From DATKKK01 sp964354625 (GTDB lineage Archaea > Thermoproteota > Bathyarchaeia > Bathyarchaeales > Bathycorpusculaceae), in assembly GCA_964354625.1 (NCBI GenBank), contig CAYHAK010000016.1:1-28891 (forward strand): 28,891 bases of DNA, given 5' to 3'. Made by a program: the position numbers and the translations under genes. The notes under the pieces are model-generated. The model had not been told where the DNA came from and did not search any database. It saw only the letters and a list, made by a program, of their open reading frames with translations. The first letter of the stretch is position 1. Each line of letters begins with the position of its first letter. Below, one piece after another: positions 20,628 to 27,613 of the stretch.

Positions 20628-21198
20628 AATATCTCTCGTCTATTTTGATTCTTCAGTCTGGCTCTCATACCTACTCCAAGACAAACAACATTTGAAGGCT
20701 GAAAGATCACTGAAGAGAATCGAACAAGGTAACGATATTGCACTGATCTCCTCACTGATATTGCTAGAAATAATTGAAGTATTCCGAAAGAGGATAACTG
20801 AAAACGAGGCCTATGTAGGTCTCACACCACAAGCGAAACAAATGATCAGAACCAAAGCTGAAAAGAAAACTCGTGAGCTTATTGATAAAGTAACAAAACT
20901 TGCACAACAGAAAAAAGCCAGAATAGTCGATCCCGACAAGTTACTTCACAACTACTTTGAAGAGACATTGAGATTGATTAACCCAAACTTTGGTGAGATT
21001 ACCGAGTTCAATTATTGCTTTATCTGCAATCGCTCAACTAATATGAGATATAAATACCGAGGACTGGGGCATTATGATATGCAACATGCAATAAATGCCA
21101 GAGATTGTTGCGCGAAAGAGATTGTATCTCTTGACAAGGCATTTTCTCTGTTGCAAAACATTCCAGAGTTTAGTTCGCTAAAAGTAACAGTTCTCTAA
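20620..21198 (+). CDS. PIN-domain ribonuclease (VapC-like)
   Basis: 192 residues from a GTG that overlaps the preceding gene. The PIN acidic residues are in place: VYFDSSVWLSYLL (Asp10), ISSLILLEIIEVFRKR (Glu50), LGHYDMQHAINARDC (Asp153) and EIVSLDKAF (Asp172). Between residues 65 and 150 is an insert longer than in typical VapC (about 130 residues total), with helices and a Cys pair (YCFIC, 132-136). Members of this fold cleave RNA with magnesium; many are toxins. The long form and three-gene arrangement differ from the usual two-gene VapBC. It is the last gene of the inserted element. Confidence 0.82.
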   Translation: MSRISLVYFDSSVWLSYLLQDKQHLKAERSLKRIEQGNDIALISSLILLEIIEVFRKRITENEAYVGLTPQAKQMIRTKAEKKTRELIDKVTKLAQQKKARIVDPDKLLHNYFEETLRLINPNFGEITEFNYCFICNRSTNMRYKYRGLGHYDMQHAINARDCCAKEIVSLDKAFSLLQNIPEFSSLKVTVL

Positions 21199-21253
21199 TA
21201 TAACTTGGTGCTTCTCCTATCTAATCGAATTATTAACTGAAAACTTCATGACT

Positions 21254-21313
21254 TTTCACCGATTTTTTACAGGGCTCATGTGGGCTCGTTTTCACCGCAG
21301 ACTTTACAGAACC
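21254..21313 (-). repeat. Right terminal inverted repeat of the inserted element
   Basis: Starts TTTCACCGATTTTTTACAGG and ends CAGACTTTACAGAACC. It is the inverted counterpart of 18919-18979 with five mismatches and one gap. It ends 17 nt before the stop codon of the convergent Yip1-like gene. Confidence 0.85.
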
Positions 21314-21330
21314 TTTAGGCTCCGGCCACT

Positions 21331-22488
21331 CTAGTACCCTATCAAGAGGTTCGCTAACAGCACGCTCACTATGTAGGCGAGTGTAGCGCCAATAACGCTC
21401 TTTGCCCACGCGAGCTCGGATGAGAAACGAATGATGATAACGCAGAGTGCAGTGGCCCAGAAGTGCATGATAATCTGAACATACTGGCTGATCTCTGAAA
21501 CCAGCGCCGTCTCTTCAGCTATCTTTCCTAGGGCCATGTCGCTTTCCGCCTTGACTCCGGCGCTTGCCTCAAGCGGATAGTAGACCTTAGGCAAGGCTGA
21601 ATACACGGCGATATTGACGACCGATTGCACAAGCAGAGTCACCAGTACAAATCCGGCCAGAGCCAGCAGGGCTTGCCACGTTGCCTTACCCTTCAGAACC
21701 TTGGTCACCACATAGAGAAATCCTCCGAGAAACATCCACCTAATTGCAAACATTGTCACCGCATTGGCGGAAAAGGCGAAGATGTAGGTTGCAACGTTGT
21801 CCATTGCCGACTTGAAAATTCCGCGGAAGAACAGGCCATCAAACCTTACAGTCCAGTTCGCGTTCTCAGACCCTGAAAACTCAAACCGCAAGCCAGTGAC
21901 GTTCCCCCAGTCAGCTCCAAGACCGCTATCCTTCCATCCTTTCTCAGGTCCTACTGGAACGGTGATGTTGTTCCACAGATCACTGCCGATTGAGGTGACC
22001 TGCCCTGTCAGATTGTAGCCGAAGTGGTGAACTGCTCCTGAGAGGAGAAAGAGACTTACATTCCTAACTTCTGTAGCTGCTGGGCTGAGCATCTTTATTC
22101 TGACTGACATGTTCTTGAAGCCGTCGGGGGCTGAACAGTCTACACGTTCTCCGAAGTCCAGTTGCAGCCATGTCTGCGTGCTGTTGGAGACCGAGAACTG
22201 GACGGTTTTGTTGCCGAAGTAGCTTCCGCCTACACCGTCGTTGCTTTCGCTTATGCTGGCGTTCGGAGTCCATCCTGTGTGGTTCTCCGTCCACCTATCT
22301 CCATCTGCAAGTTTGGGGAGAGTCTGCTCATCAAAGGTCTTGGATAAAACTACGTACGTGGAGCTGGCATAGGCCGCCATGAACAGGATAAGCACTAGGA
22401 ATCCGCCGCGGTACTTTGGTTTTTGAACGAGTTCTTTGAATGCCTTGAGTGGTGAGTATATGACTTTGAATATCCCGAATGCAAACAA
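21331..22488 (-). CDS. Yip1-like membrane protein with glycosylation-rich outer domain
   Basis: 385 residues from a TTG that follows GAGGAGGTG by 7 nt. The N-terminus IFKVIYSPLKAFKELVQKPK is the typical amphipathic start of Yip1-family proteins, followed by the first membrane helix (FLVLILFMAAYAS, about 30-48). Residues about 55-225 form a soluble beta-rich domain (WLQLDFGERVDCSAPDGF; LRFEFSGSENANWTVRFDG) like carbohydrate-binding or CIA30-like jelly rolls. It has about ten N-x-S/T sequons, which places it outside the cell. Four or five more membrane helices follow. A Yip1-type protein with such a loop may bind sugar or cell-wall material. Specific function unknown. Confidence 0.72.
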   Translation of the reverse strand: MFAFGIFKVIYSPLKAFKELVQKPKYRGGFLVLILFMAAYASSTYVVLSKTFDEQTLPKLADGDRWTENHTGWTPNASISESNDGVGGSYFGNKTVQFSVSNSTQTWLQLDFGERVDCSAPDGFKNMSVRIKMLSPAATEVRNVSLFLLSGAVHHFGYNLTGQVTSIGSDLWNNITVPVGPEKGWKDSGLGADWGNVTGLRFEFSGSENANWTVRFDGLFFRGIFKSAMDNVATYIFAFSANAVTMFAIRWMFLGGFLYVVTKVLKGKATWQALLALAGFVLVTLLVQSVVNIAVYSALPKVYYPLEASAGVKAESDMALGKIAEETALVSEISQYVQIIMHFWATALCVIIIRFSSELAWAKSVIGATLAYIVSVLLANLLIGY

Positions 22489-22538
22489 CGAACTACACCT
22501 CCTCAGCTACTGTCTGCTGGCACTCTATTAATCGTTTG

Positions 22539-24050
22539 TCACATTCCAAGCTTCAATCGCCTATAAGTCGTATAGTCCACATATTCCAAGAAGGGATTGC
22601 CCGACTGGTATCTGACAGACATTTTCTGGCATTGCCGCTTTTCCAGCAGCTGGTTTGTCGTGATGAACGAGTAGCCGTCGCTGCCTGCGCCTGAGCCGTA
22701 GCTGACCATTAGGATGCGTTCGTTCGGTTTGGCTATGTCCAAAACAGCGGCTAGGCCCACGGGCGAGGCGCCTGAGTAGGTGTTGCCGAACTTGAGGACT
22801 TGCAGAGAGGGCAAGTACTGCTCATCCTTGAACCCTATTTCCTTCGCGATTCTCGTCGGGAACTGCGCGTTGGGCTGATGTGCCACAAAATAGCTGATGT
22901 CACCAACCTGCAAGTGAAGCCTATCCATCAGTTTCCTGGCTGCCTTCCGGACATGCTTGAAGTATGCAGGATCGCCTGTGAATCTGCCTCCGTGCATCGG
23001 AAAAGGCTCCCCGTCACGACGCCAAAAATCAGGAGTGTCAGAAGTGCAAGAGTACCACCCTTCGATTTCCGCTATCACATCATGCTTTCCAAAAATATAC
23101 GCCGCTGCGCCGTATCCGACGAAAAAGTCCAGCTCGCCTCCAGGCGAGTCTCTTGGTGCGGCTTGTGAGTTGTCAGTCCCGATGACCATCGCGTGTTGTA
23201 TATTGCCTTTTGGATAGTTGACTAATGCTGTGGCATCTTTGAACATGCTCGAGGCTGCCTTGCAGGCGAATTCTGTATCAACGGCGTCAACCCCCTGCAC
23301 GTCGTCATCGTCTTCCTCGCCGAGTTTCAGCACCTGCGCGACCTTCGAGGCTATAGGCTTGACGGCGTAGGGATTCGACTCCGAACCAACGTAGATTTTG
23401 CCGACGTGTGAGTTGTCCACGCCGCTGTGGATTAGAGCAAGCTTTCCAGCCTCAACTGCGGCGGTGATGGCGTCTTCGTCCAAGAATGGAATTGAGCGCT
23501 CCACACTGCCTTCCTTTATCCTGAAACGTGAAGTGTAGACACTGTAGCCTACTATTCCAGGTGTATCAGACTCTTTCTTCGGCTTAACGACTGAGTACTC
23601 TTGGTGCGGATAGTACTCGTCTGCGAAGGTGAAGGCCAAGGAAATCGTCGGAATCACATCGCTCCTGTCCACCGAATAGCGCCTCCGGAATCTCGGAACA
23701 ACCTTCCTTCCTTCGAGAGCCGAAAAATCGATGCTCTCTTCGTCCTTCACTATTATGTCGGTCAGTCTTCCAGGAACACGTATTTTTCCATTGCGAAATG
23801 AAACGGTGCCGTATACATACGTGCCCAGCCTCGTGAACTTGTTCGTAGGCTCGTTGACGAGCGTGCAGACTTCAAGCTCTCCCGCGTCGTAGAACAGGTC
23901 CGTGCCAACCATTTTTCCGAAGCTTTTCCTTCCGCAGGTTCCGCAGTAGTCTCTGGTTTCGAAATATTCTTTTCCACAGATTTTGCAGCGGCTTCCCCTC
24001 AGTCTGTCGCCGAGGTAGGACACTCTTCTCTCTATCGGTTCGCTGCTCAT
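22539..24050 (-). CDS. DUF35 zinc-ribbon/OB protein fused to HMG-CoA synthase
   Basis: 503 residues, against about 350 for the usual archaeal HMG-CoA synthase. Residues 1-145 are a complete DUF35 protein: zinc ribbon (Cys22, 25, 36, 39) and an OB fold (FYDAGELEVCTLVNEPTNKF; GTVSFRNGKIRVPGRL). Residues 163-503 are the synthase. Candidate Glu192 is in FLDEDAITAAVEA, candidate nucleophile Cys263 in DTEFACKAASS, and His391 in VAHQPNAQFP. It condenses acetyl-CoA with acetoacetyl-CoA in the mevalonate route to archaeal lipids. In methanogens DUF35 is a separate protein bridging thiolase and synthase (known biology); here the bridge is fused. The ATG lies 2 nt after the thiolase-like gene's stop. 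An acidic loop (EEDDDD, 245-250) looks unusual. Confidence 0.88.
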   Translation of the reverse strand: MSSEPIERRVSYLGDRLRGSRCKICGKEYFETRDYCGTCGRKSFGKMVGTDLFYDAGELEVCTLVNEPTNKFTRLGTYVYGTVSFRNGKIRVPGRLTDIIVKDEESIDFSALEGRKVVPRFRRRYSVDRSDVIPTISLAFTFADEYYPHQEYSVVKPKKESDTPGIVGYSVYTSRFRIKEGSVERSIPFLDEDAITAAVEAGKLALIHSGVDNSHVGKIYVGSESNPYAVKPIASKVAQVLKLGEEDDDDVQGVDAVDTEFACKAASSMFKDATALVNYPKGNIQHAMVIGTDNSQAAPRDSPGGELDFFVGYGAAAYIFGKHDVIAEIEGWYSCTSDTPDFWRRDGEPFPMHGGRFTGDPAYFKHVRKAARKLMDRLHLQVGDISYFVAHQPNAQFPTRIAKEIGFKDEQYLPSLQVLKFGNTYSGASPVGLAAVLDIAKPNERILMVSYGSGAGSDGYSFITTNQLLEKRQCQKMSVRYQSGNPFLEYVDYTTYRRLKLGM

Positions 24051-24052
24051 CT

Positions 24053-25249
24053 TCAGTCTATCCCCAGAATGTTCACGTAGCCTTTGGTTCCGAAGCCTTC
24101 AAGCTCAAGCGCACATCCATACTTCAGCTTCTCATCACTTTTCGCTTGGCGTTCGCCGGCCTCTTCCCTCAGTTGCTTGACGATCTCGAAAATCTGAGCG
24201 CCACCCGTGGCGCCCAATGGGTTTCCGTCTGCCTTCAGGCCGCCGTTCAGGTTCACAAACAGCTTTCTCCCATCAATCTCGTAGTAACCTTTGTAGTCTT
24301 GACAGCTTGCGTAAATGCTTCTCCACGCAGTTCCCTGTTTGCAGAACCCCAAGTCCTCCAACGAAATCATTTCCATAACCGTGGACTGGTCATAAAGCTC
24401 GGCAACCTGTATGTCTTCCAAACCTATTTTGGCCATCCTCAGGGCGTTCTTCATAGCCATGCCGCTGACCACGAAATGTGTCAAATCCTCCCTCGCAGGG
24501 AATGTGAGGTAGTCTGTCGCTGAAGAGGAACCCAGAACGTAGACAGGCTTGCTTGTGTGCTTCCTGGCGGCCTCTTCGCTGGCCAGTATGAGGATGGCGG
24601 CGCCGTCGGAGATCGGCGCGTAATCATAGAGACCGAGTGGTTTTCGAGCTTCTTTCCTAGCGTTCACAACCTGCTCCACTGTTATCTTTCTTTGATACTG
24701 GGCATATTCGTTCTTGGCTCCGTGCAGGTGGTTCTTGACTGAAACCTGCGCCAGCGCCATGTTCAATCTCTCTGCGTCTTCGCCTGAAATTCGGTACTTC
24801 TTGATGTAGGCCCTCAGCATGAGTTCATGGTTTGCTTCCGGCGTGCATCCTGCGTAGTAGCTCCATGGGTCTTCTAGAAGCATTAGATCGTCGCGAATCT
24901 TGTCCCATCGGTCTGTCATTTTTTCTATTCCGCCGACCAAGACCATGTTGCTTATTCCGGCGCGGACAGCGTTGCAGGCGTTTGACAGGGCCGAGCTGAA
25001 TGAGCGTGTGACCTCCATTGGAACGTGGAGCTCTGTGAGTTCTGAAAGGAAACCTTCTTCCAATCCGAGCTTGTTCGTGATAGGCAGGAAGTAGTCTGAA
25101 AGGTAACAGGCCTCCAGATCCTTGCGTTCGACGTTGGCCTCCATCGAAGCCTTCAGCCAAGCCTCTTCGATCAGCTTCTGAGGCTCCTTCTCATAATGCT
25201 CCCCGAACCTTGTCCTGCCCACAGAAACAATAACCGGACGAATCTGCAT
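24053..25249 (-). CDS. Thiolase-like protein lacking canonical catalytic residues
   Basis: 398 residues from the ATG at 25247-25249 (behind GAGGT). It aligns along its length with archaeal acetyl-CoA acetyltransferases: VSVGRTRFGEHYEKEPQKLI, AGISNMVLVGGIEKMTDR, YAPISDGAAILILASEEA, ISLEDLGFCKQG and NGGLKADGNPLGATGG. The nucleophile segment, normally like E-x-A-C-A-S-G-x-A, reads VTRSFSSALSNAC (80-92) with no Cys in place. The usual H-D or N-E-A-F region is ELYDQS (Tyr286). G-H-P-x-G-A-T-G is GNPLGATG (Asn343). So neither Claisen condensation nor thiolysis is expected by the standard mechanism. Operon position before the DUF35-HMG-CoA synthase suggests a structural partner role or a changed reaction. 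Confidence 0.85.
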   Translation of the reverse strand: MQIRPVIVSVGRTRFGEHYEKEPQKLIEEAWLKASMEANVERKDLEACYLSDYFLPITNKLGLEEGFLSELTELHVPMEVTRSFSSALSNACNAVRAGISNMVLVGGIEKMTDRWDKIRDDLMLLEDPWSYYAGCTPEANHELMLRAYIKKYRISGEDAERLNMALAQVSVKNHLHGAKNEYAQYQRKITVEQVVNARKEARKPLGLYDYAPISDGAAILILASEEAARKHTSKPVYVLGSSSATDYLTFPAREDLTHFVVSGMAMKNALRMAKIGLEDIQVAELYDQSTVMEMISLEDLGFCKQGTAWRSIYASCQDYKGYYEIDGRKLFVNLNGGLKADGNPLGATGGAQIFEIVKQLREEAGERQAKSDEKLKYGCALELEGFGTKGYVNILGID

Positions 25250-25269
25250 CCGCAAACCTCTATGTCGCT

Positions 25270-25309
25270 AATTGGCAATTAACCGTTTCCATGAAACCAT
25301 TTAAGCGTT
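25270..25309 (-). promoter_or_regulatory. Promoter region of the thiolase-like/HMG-CoA synthase operon
   Basis: On the minus strand CGCTTAAATGG near 25299-25309 is TATA-like. The palindrome AATTGGCAATT at 25270-25280 lies where transcription should begin, so it could be an operator. The ATG follows at 25249. On the plus strand TTTAAGC in the same place might serve the relic gene at 25339. Confidence 0.3.
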
Positions 25310-25338
25310 TGGTTTGTCAACGTTCCAACATTATCATT

Positions 25339-25757
25339 ATGGCATCAGAAGATCGAATGGCTCAATGCTGGTTCCCTGTGTAGTTAACGGAGTGAGGTCA
25401 ATCGCGCGCAATCTTGGGCTGTCCTCAGTCTTTTCTATGTGCTGCCTGATGTTACGTCGCTTGGTGGATAGCTGAGTGTGGACGCAGTGGCAAGCTGTGC
25501 TGGTGCTCAGCCTCGCTGCAGGTGAACCTTGATGGAACGCAATACCTGAAGGATTCGCCTCGTTTTGGCGCGCGCGTTTCGTACGTTGACCCGATGAGGG
25601 CGAGGCTGGTGGAGATAGATACTCAACTGTAGCAGCTGGATACAAACTTCAAGGCGGACAGATCGGCGGCGACGAGTACGTGGAAAGGCGGCAAAGTCTG
25701 AAGCAGATCAAAGACAGCCTGCGAGAGTGGCTTCAGCGAATGGGCGTAACAACCTAG
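25339..25757 (+). pseudogene. Decayed plus-strand gene
   Basis: No frame is open throughout, but protein-like pieces follow one another. An ATG at 25339 opens MASEDRMAQCWFPV then stops. A middle piece reads VNLDGTQYLKDSPRFGARVS. The last 55 codons (25590-25757) are open and look genuine: YSTVAAGYKLQGGQIGGDEY, RRQSLKQIKDSLREWLQRMG, then VTT and stop. The stop shares CTAG with that of the convergent gene, as in two other gene pairs here, which supports a true gene end. A (GC)n run at 25568-25576 lies between middle and end pieces. I do not recognise the parent family. Confidence 0.45.
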
Positions 25758-26902
25758 TCCGACGTTTTCTCTTCGCTGACCTTTATTCCGTGCTGTTTCA
25801 GGCCATCCATGAACAGCCTGAAAAGTCCTGGGTTCATGCCTATCTCCTCCGGAGGCACAACACCCCTCTCTGTCACGGCCCCTTTGAGCATCAACTGCGC
25901 AACTATCGACGCCGGATAGGCCGTTGTCCTCGCCATGGAAGTCACGTCGCGCTCTGTATCATAGCGGTCCAACATGTGATGGACGTAGCGCTGGCGCTTG
26001 CCGTTCTTGCTGCCTGAGACTTCCACTCTCAGGGCCACGATGTCCCTGACTTCGGGCTTCCAAAGCTTCTCTGCCAGAAGCTTGACCGTAAGCCTTCTGG
26101 GCGCCACGCTCACGCCGTTCGCATTGATCTTGGATTCTTCGAAGAACCCGAGTTCTTTGAGTGTCCTTATCTTTTCAGCATGCCCCGGGTACCTCAGGGT
26201 CTTCTCCCACATTTCCTCTGCCTGCGGTACCGTATGGATCAGCGTTCTAAGCCCATCAGTCAGAAATGCCTCGAGCCTGCCGAAGTCCGGAAAGTCAACT
26301 TCCTCCAGTCCGCTCAAGACATCAACATTCTTCTCTTTCCCGTCTTCTATGATCCGTGCTTTCCTAGTGTATTCGTCGATCAGGCTTTCGGGAGACCATG
26401 TGATGACGTAGCCTAGAGGCGGGATTGGCTTTTCGGGGAGGCCTCCGACCATTATGTGTGCGGACTGAACCTTGTCAAGCTCTGCTGCGGCATGCCCAAC
26501 AAGAACGTTGCTTATGCCTGGCGCCAATCCGCAGTCTGGCACGATGGTTACTTTTGCCTCGGCTGCCCTGTCGTTAAGCGTAAGAGGGTCTTCGGCCATA
26601 AACGAGACGTCTATCAGGCTTCTTTTGGCGTCAATGCAGGCCTCAGCCAAACCGTAACCAAGCTTTCCAGGCAGGAACCCCAAGGCCAAGTCGAAGCCTT
26701 TCAGAACGCGAACTGATTCGTCGTGGCTTGCGGCGTTCATCTTGATCCAGGAAACGTTGCTCCTGCCTATCCTTTCTGCTACGGCTCTGGCTCTCTTCTC
26801 GTCGTTGTCGGCCACGACCACGTCAACTGAATTCATGCTTCCTGCAAGGTCATCAGCCGCCACCGCCCCTATGTTGCCGCAGCCTACGATCAGGATTTTC
26901 AT
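25754..26902 (-). CDS. Saccharopine dehydrogenase-like oxidoreductase
   Basis: 382 residues from the ATG at 26900-26902. Rossmann fold at the N-terminus: MKILIVGCGNIGAVAADDLA (G-x-G-x2-G), VVVADNDEKRARAVAERIG (acidic end of strand 2, favouring NAD) and LALGFLPGKLGYGLAEACID. CGLAPGISNVLVGHAA and the segment WSPESLIDEYTRKARIIEDG are typical of the saccharopine-dehydrogenase/LYS9 group; the C-terminal alpha/beta domain returns to the fold (YPASIVAQLMLKGAV). The exact substrate cannot be read from sequence. In archaea such proteins act in lysine or polyamine metabolism, or are unassigned. No lysine genes adjoin. It diverges from eIF1. Confidence 0.83.
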   Translation of the reverse strand: MKILIVGCGNIGAVAADDLAGSMNSVDVVVADNDEKRARAVAERIGRSNVSWIKMNAASHDESVRVLKGFDLALGFLPGKLGYGLAEACIDAKRSLIDVSFMAEDPLTLNDRAAEAKVTIVPDCGLAPGISNVLVGHAAAELDKVQSAHIMVGGLPEKPIPPLGYVITWSPESLIDEYTRKARIIEDGKEKNVDVLSGLEEVDFPDFGRLEAFLTDGLRTLIHTVPQAEEMWEKTLRYPGHAEKIRTLKELGFFEESKINANGVSVAPRRLTVKLLAEKLWKPEVRDIVALRVEVSGSKNGKRQRYVHHMLDRYDTERDVTSMARTTAYPASIVAQLMLKGAVTERGVVPPEEIGMNPGLFRLFMDGLKQHGIKVSEEKTSD

Positions 26903-27023
26903 AAACCGTAATACGTGGCTATCTTCGTTAAAACCTTGCTGGAATCCAGATTGGAGTCGTCTTCCTTTTTCCTGCCTCACCAAGTCTGCATGGATTCGGG
27001 CTACGGAATGCATGTTTGAAAAT

Positions 27024-27034
27024 CTTATATATGG
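27024..27034 (+). promoter_or_regulatory. TATA box of the eIF1 gene
   Basis: CTTATATATGG is a near-consensus archaeal TATA box 27-37 nt before the ATG at 27061; transcription would begin around 27052, giving a very short leader. Confidence 0.6.
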
Positions 27035-27060
27035 CTGTGGCCATTACAAGATTGAGCATC

Positions 27061-27369
27061 ATGGCTGAGATCTGTTCTACTTGCGGGCTTCCGAAAGATT
27101 TGTGCGCTTGCGGCGAGATTGAAAAGGAGCAGCAAAGGATTCGGGTGAGACTCGAGACACGGAAATTTGGCAAACCAACCACGATAGTGGACGGTATAGA
27201 CGACAAGACCACAGACCTCGCGGGCATGGCAAAGAGCCTGAAAGGCTTCTGCGCATGCGGAGGAACAGCCAAAAACCACCAGATCATACTGCAAGGCGAC
27301 CACCGCAACAGGGTTCGACAATACCTGGTGAAACTGGGATACCCACAGGAAAACATTGCACTCCAATAG
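27061..27369 (+). CDS. Translation initiation factor 1 (SUI1/eIF1 family)
   Basis: 102 residues from the ATG at 27061. Binds the small ribosomal subunit and helps select the start codon. The N-terminus has a zinc-binding-like cluster (ICSTCGLPKDLCACGEI), found in archaeal aIF1. The SUI1 domain follows: IRVRLETRKFGKPTTIVDGI, LAGMAKSLKGFCACGGTAK and IILQGDHRNRVRQYLVKLGY, with the conserved K-x2-F-A/C-C-G-G-T. The TATA box indicates its own promoter. The zinc-ribbon gene 26 nt downstream is probably co-transcribed. Confidence 0.94.
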   Translation: MAEICSTCGLPKDLCACGEIEKEQQRIRVRLETRKFGKPTTIVDGIDDKTTDLAGMAKSLKGFCACGGTAKNHQIILQGDHRNRVRQYLVKLGYPQENIALQ

Positions 27370-27395
27370 CCTCTTGAGAGAGGTGCAAGCTCAAA

Positions 27396-27605
27396 GTGAA
27401 GGTATTTCAGAACCTGGGTGACGTGTTCAGAACGCTCAAGCATCGGGCACCCTCACGCATCTACTGCCCGAGGTGCGGAAGTCCGAAGATACATCTGACA
27501 AGCAGTTTCGCCAAATGGCTTGCGCTGAGAAACTACCTTTGTGACGAATGCGGATACAGCGGCCCCGTGGTTATGGAAATGGAAAAAGAGGAAGATCAAG
27601 ACTGA
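27396..27605 (+). CDS. Small zinc-ribbon protein
   Basis: 69 residues from a GTG that follows GAGAGGTG. Two Cys pairs make a zinc ribbon: IYCPRCGSPKIHL and YLCDECGYSGPVV. The rest is a helix between the strands (SSFAKWLALRN) and an acidic tail. Similar small proteins are conserved in archaea beside translation genes, but no function is established that I know of. Follows eIF1 by 26 nt. Confidence 0.75.
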   Translation: MKVFQNLGDVFRTLKHRAPSRIYCPRCGSPKIHLTSSFAKWLALRNYLCDECGYSGPVVMEMEKEEDQD

Positions 27606-27613
27606 CCGTCATG

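Larger units (their letters stand above)
18919..21313. mobile_element. Inverted-repeat-bounded element with transposase relic and PIN module
   Basis: About 2.4 kb between inverted repeats of about 60 bp. Contents in order: a small unknown gene (19062-19343), the C-terminal fragment of a DDE transposase on the minus strand (19351-19540), and the plus-strand module 19758-21198 ending in a PIN-domain protein. Base composition is more AT-rich than the flanking core genes. The outer GGTTCTGT matches, from memory, the ends of IS6-family elements, and the transposase fragment is of that general type. The 8 bp outside the ends (CTGGCCGC and TTTAGGCT) do not match, so no target duplication remains. 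It sits between the promoter region of the TRAM cluster and the 3' end of the Yip1-like gene. Confidence 0.7.

Noticed and set aside
18911..21321. Eight-base target-site duplication around the inverted-repeat element
   Set aside because: CTGGCCGC outside the left end and TTTAGGCT outside the right end do not match, so no duplication can be claimed.
25337..25645. 102-codon minus-strand frame upstream of the thiolase-like gene
   Set aside because: Pro/Ser/Thr/Arg-rich without motif, overlaps the better-supported plus-strand relic and the promoter region.
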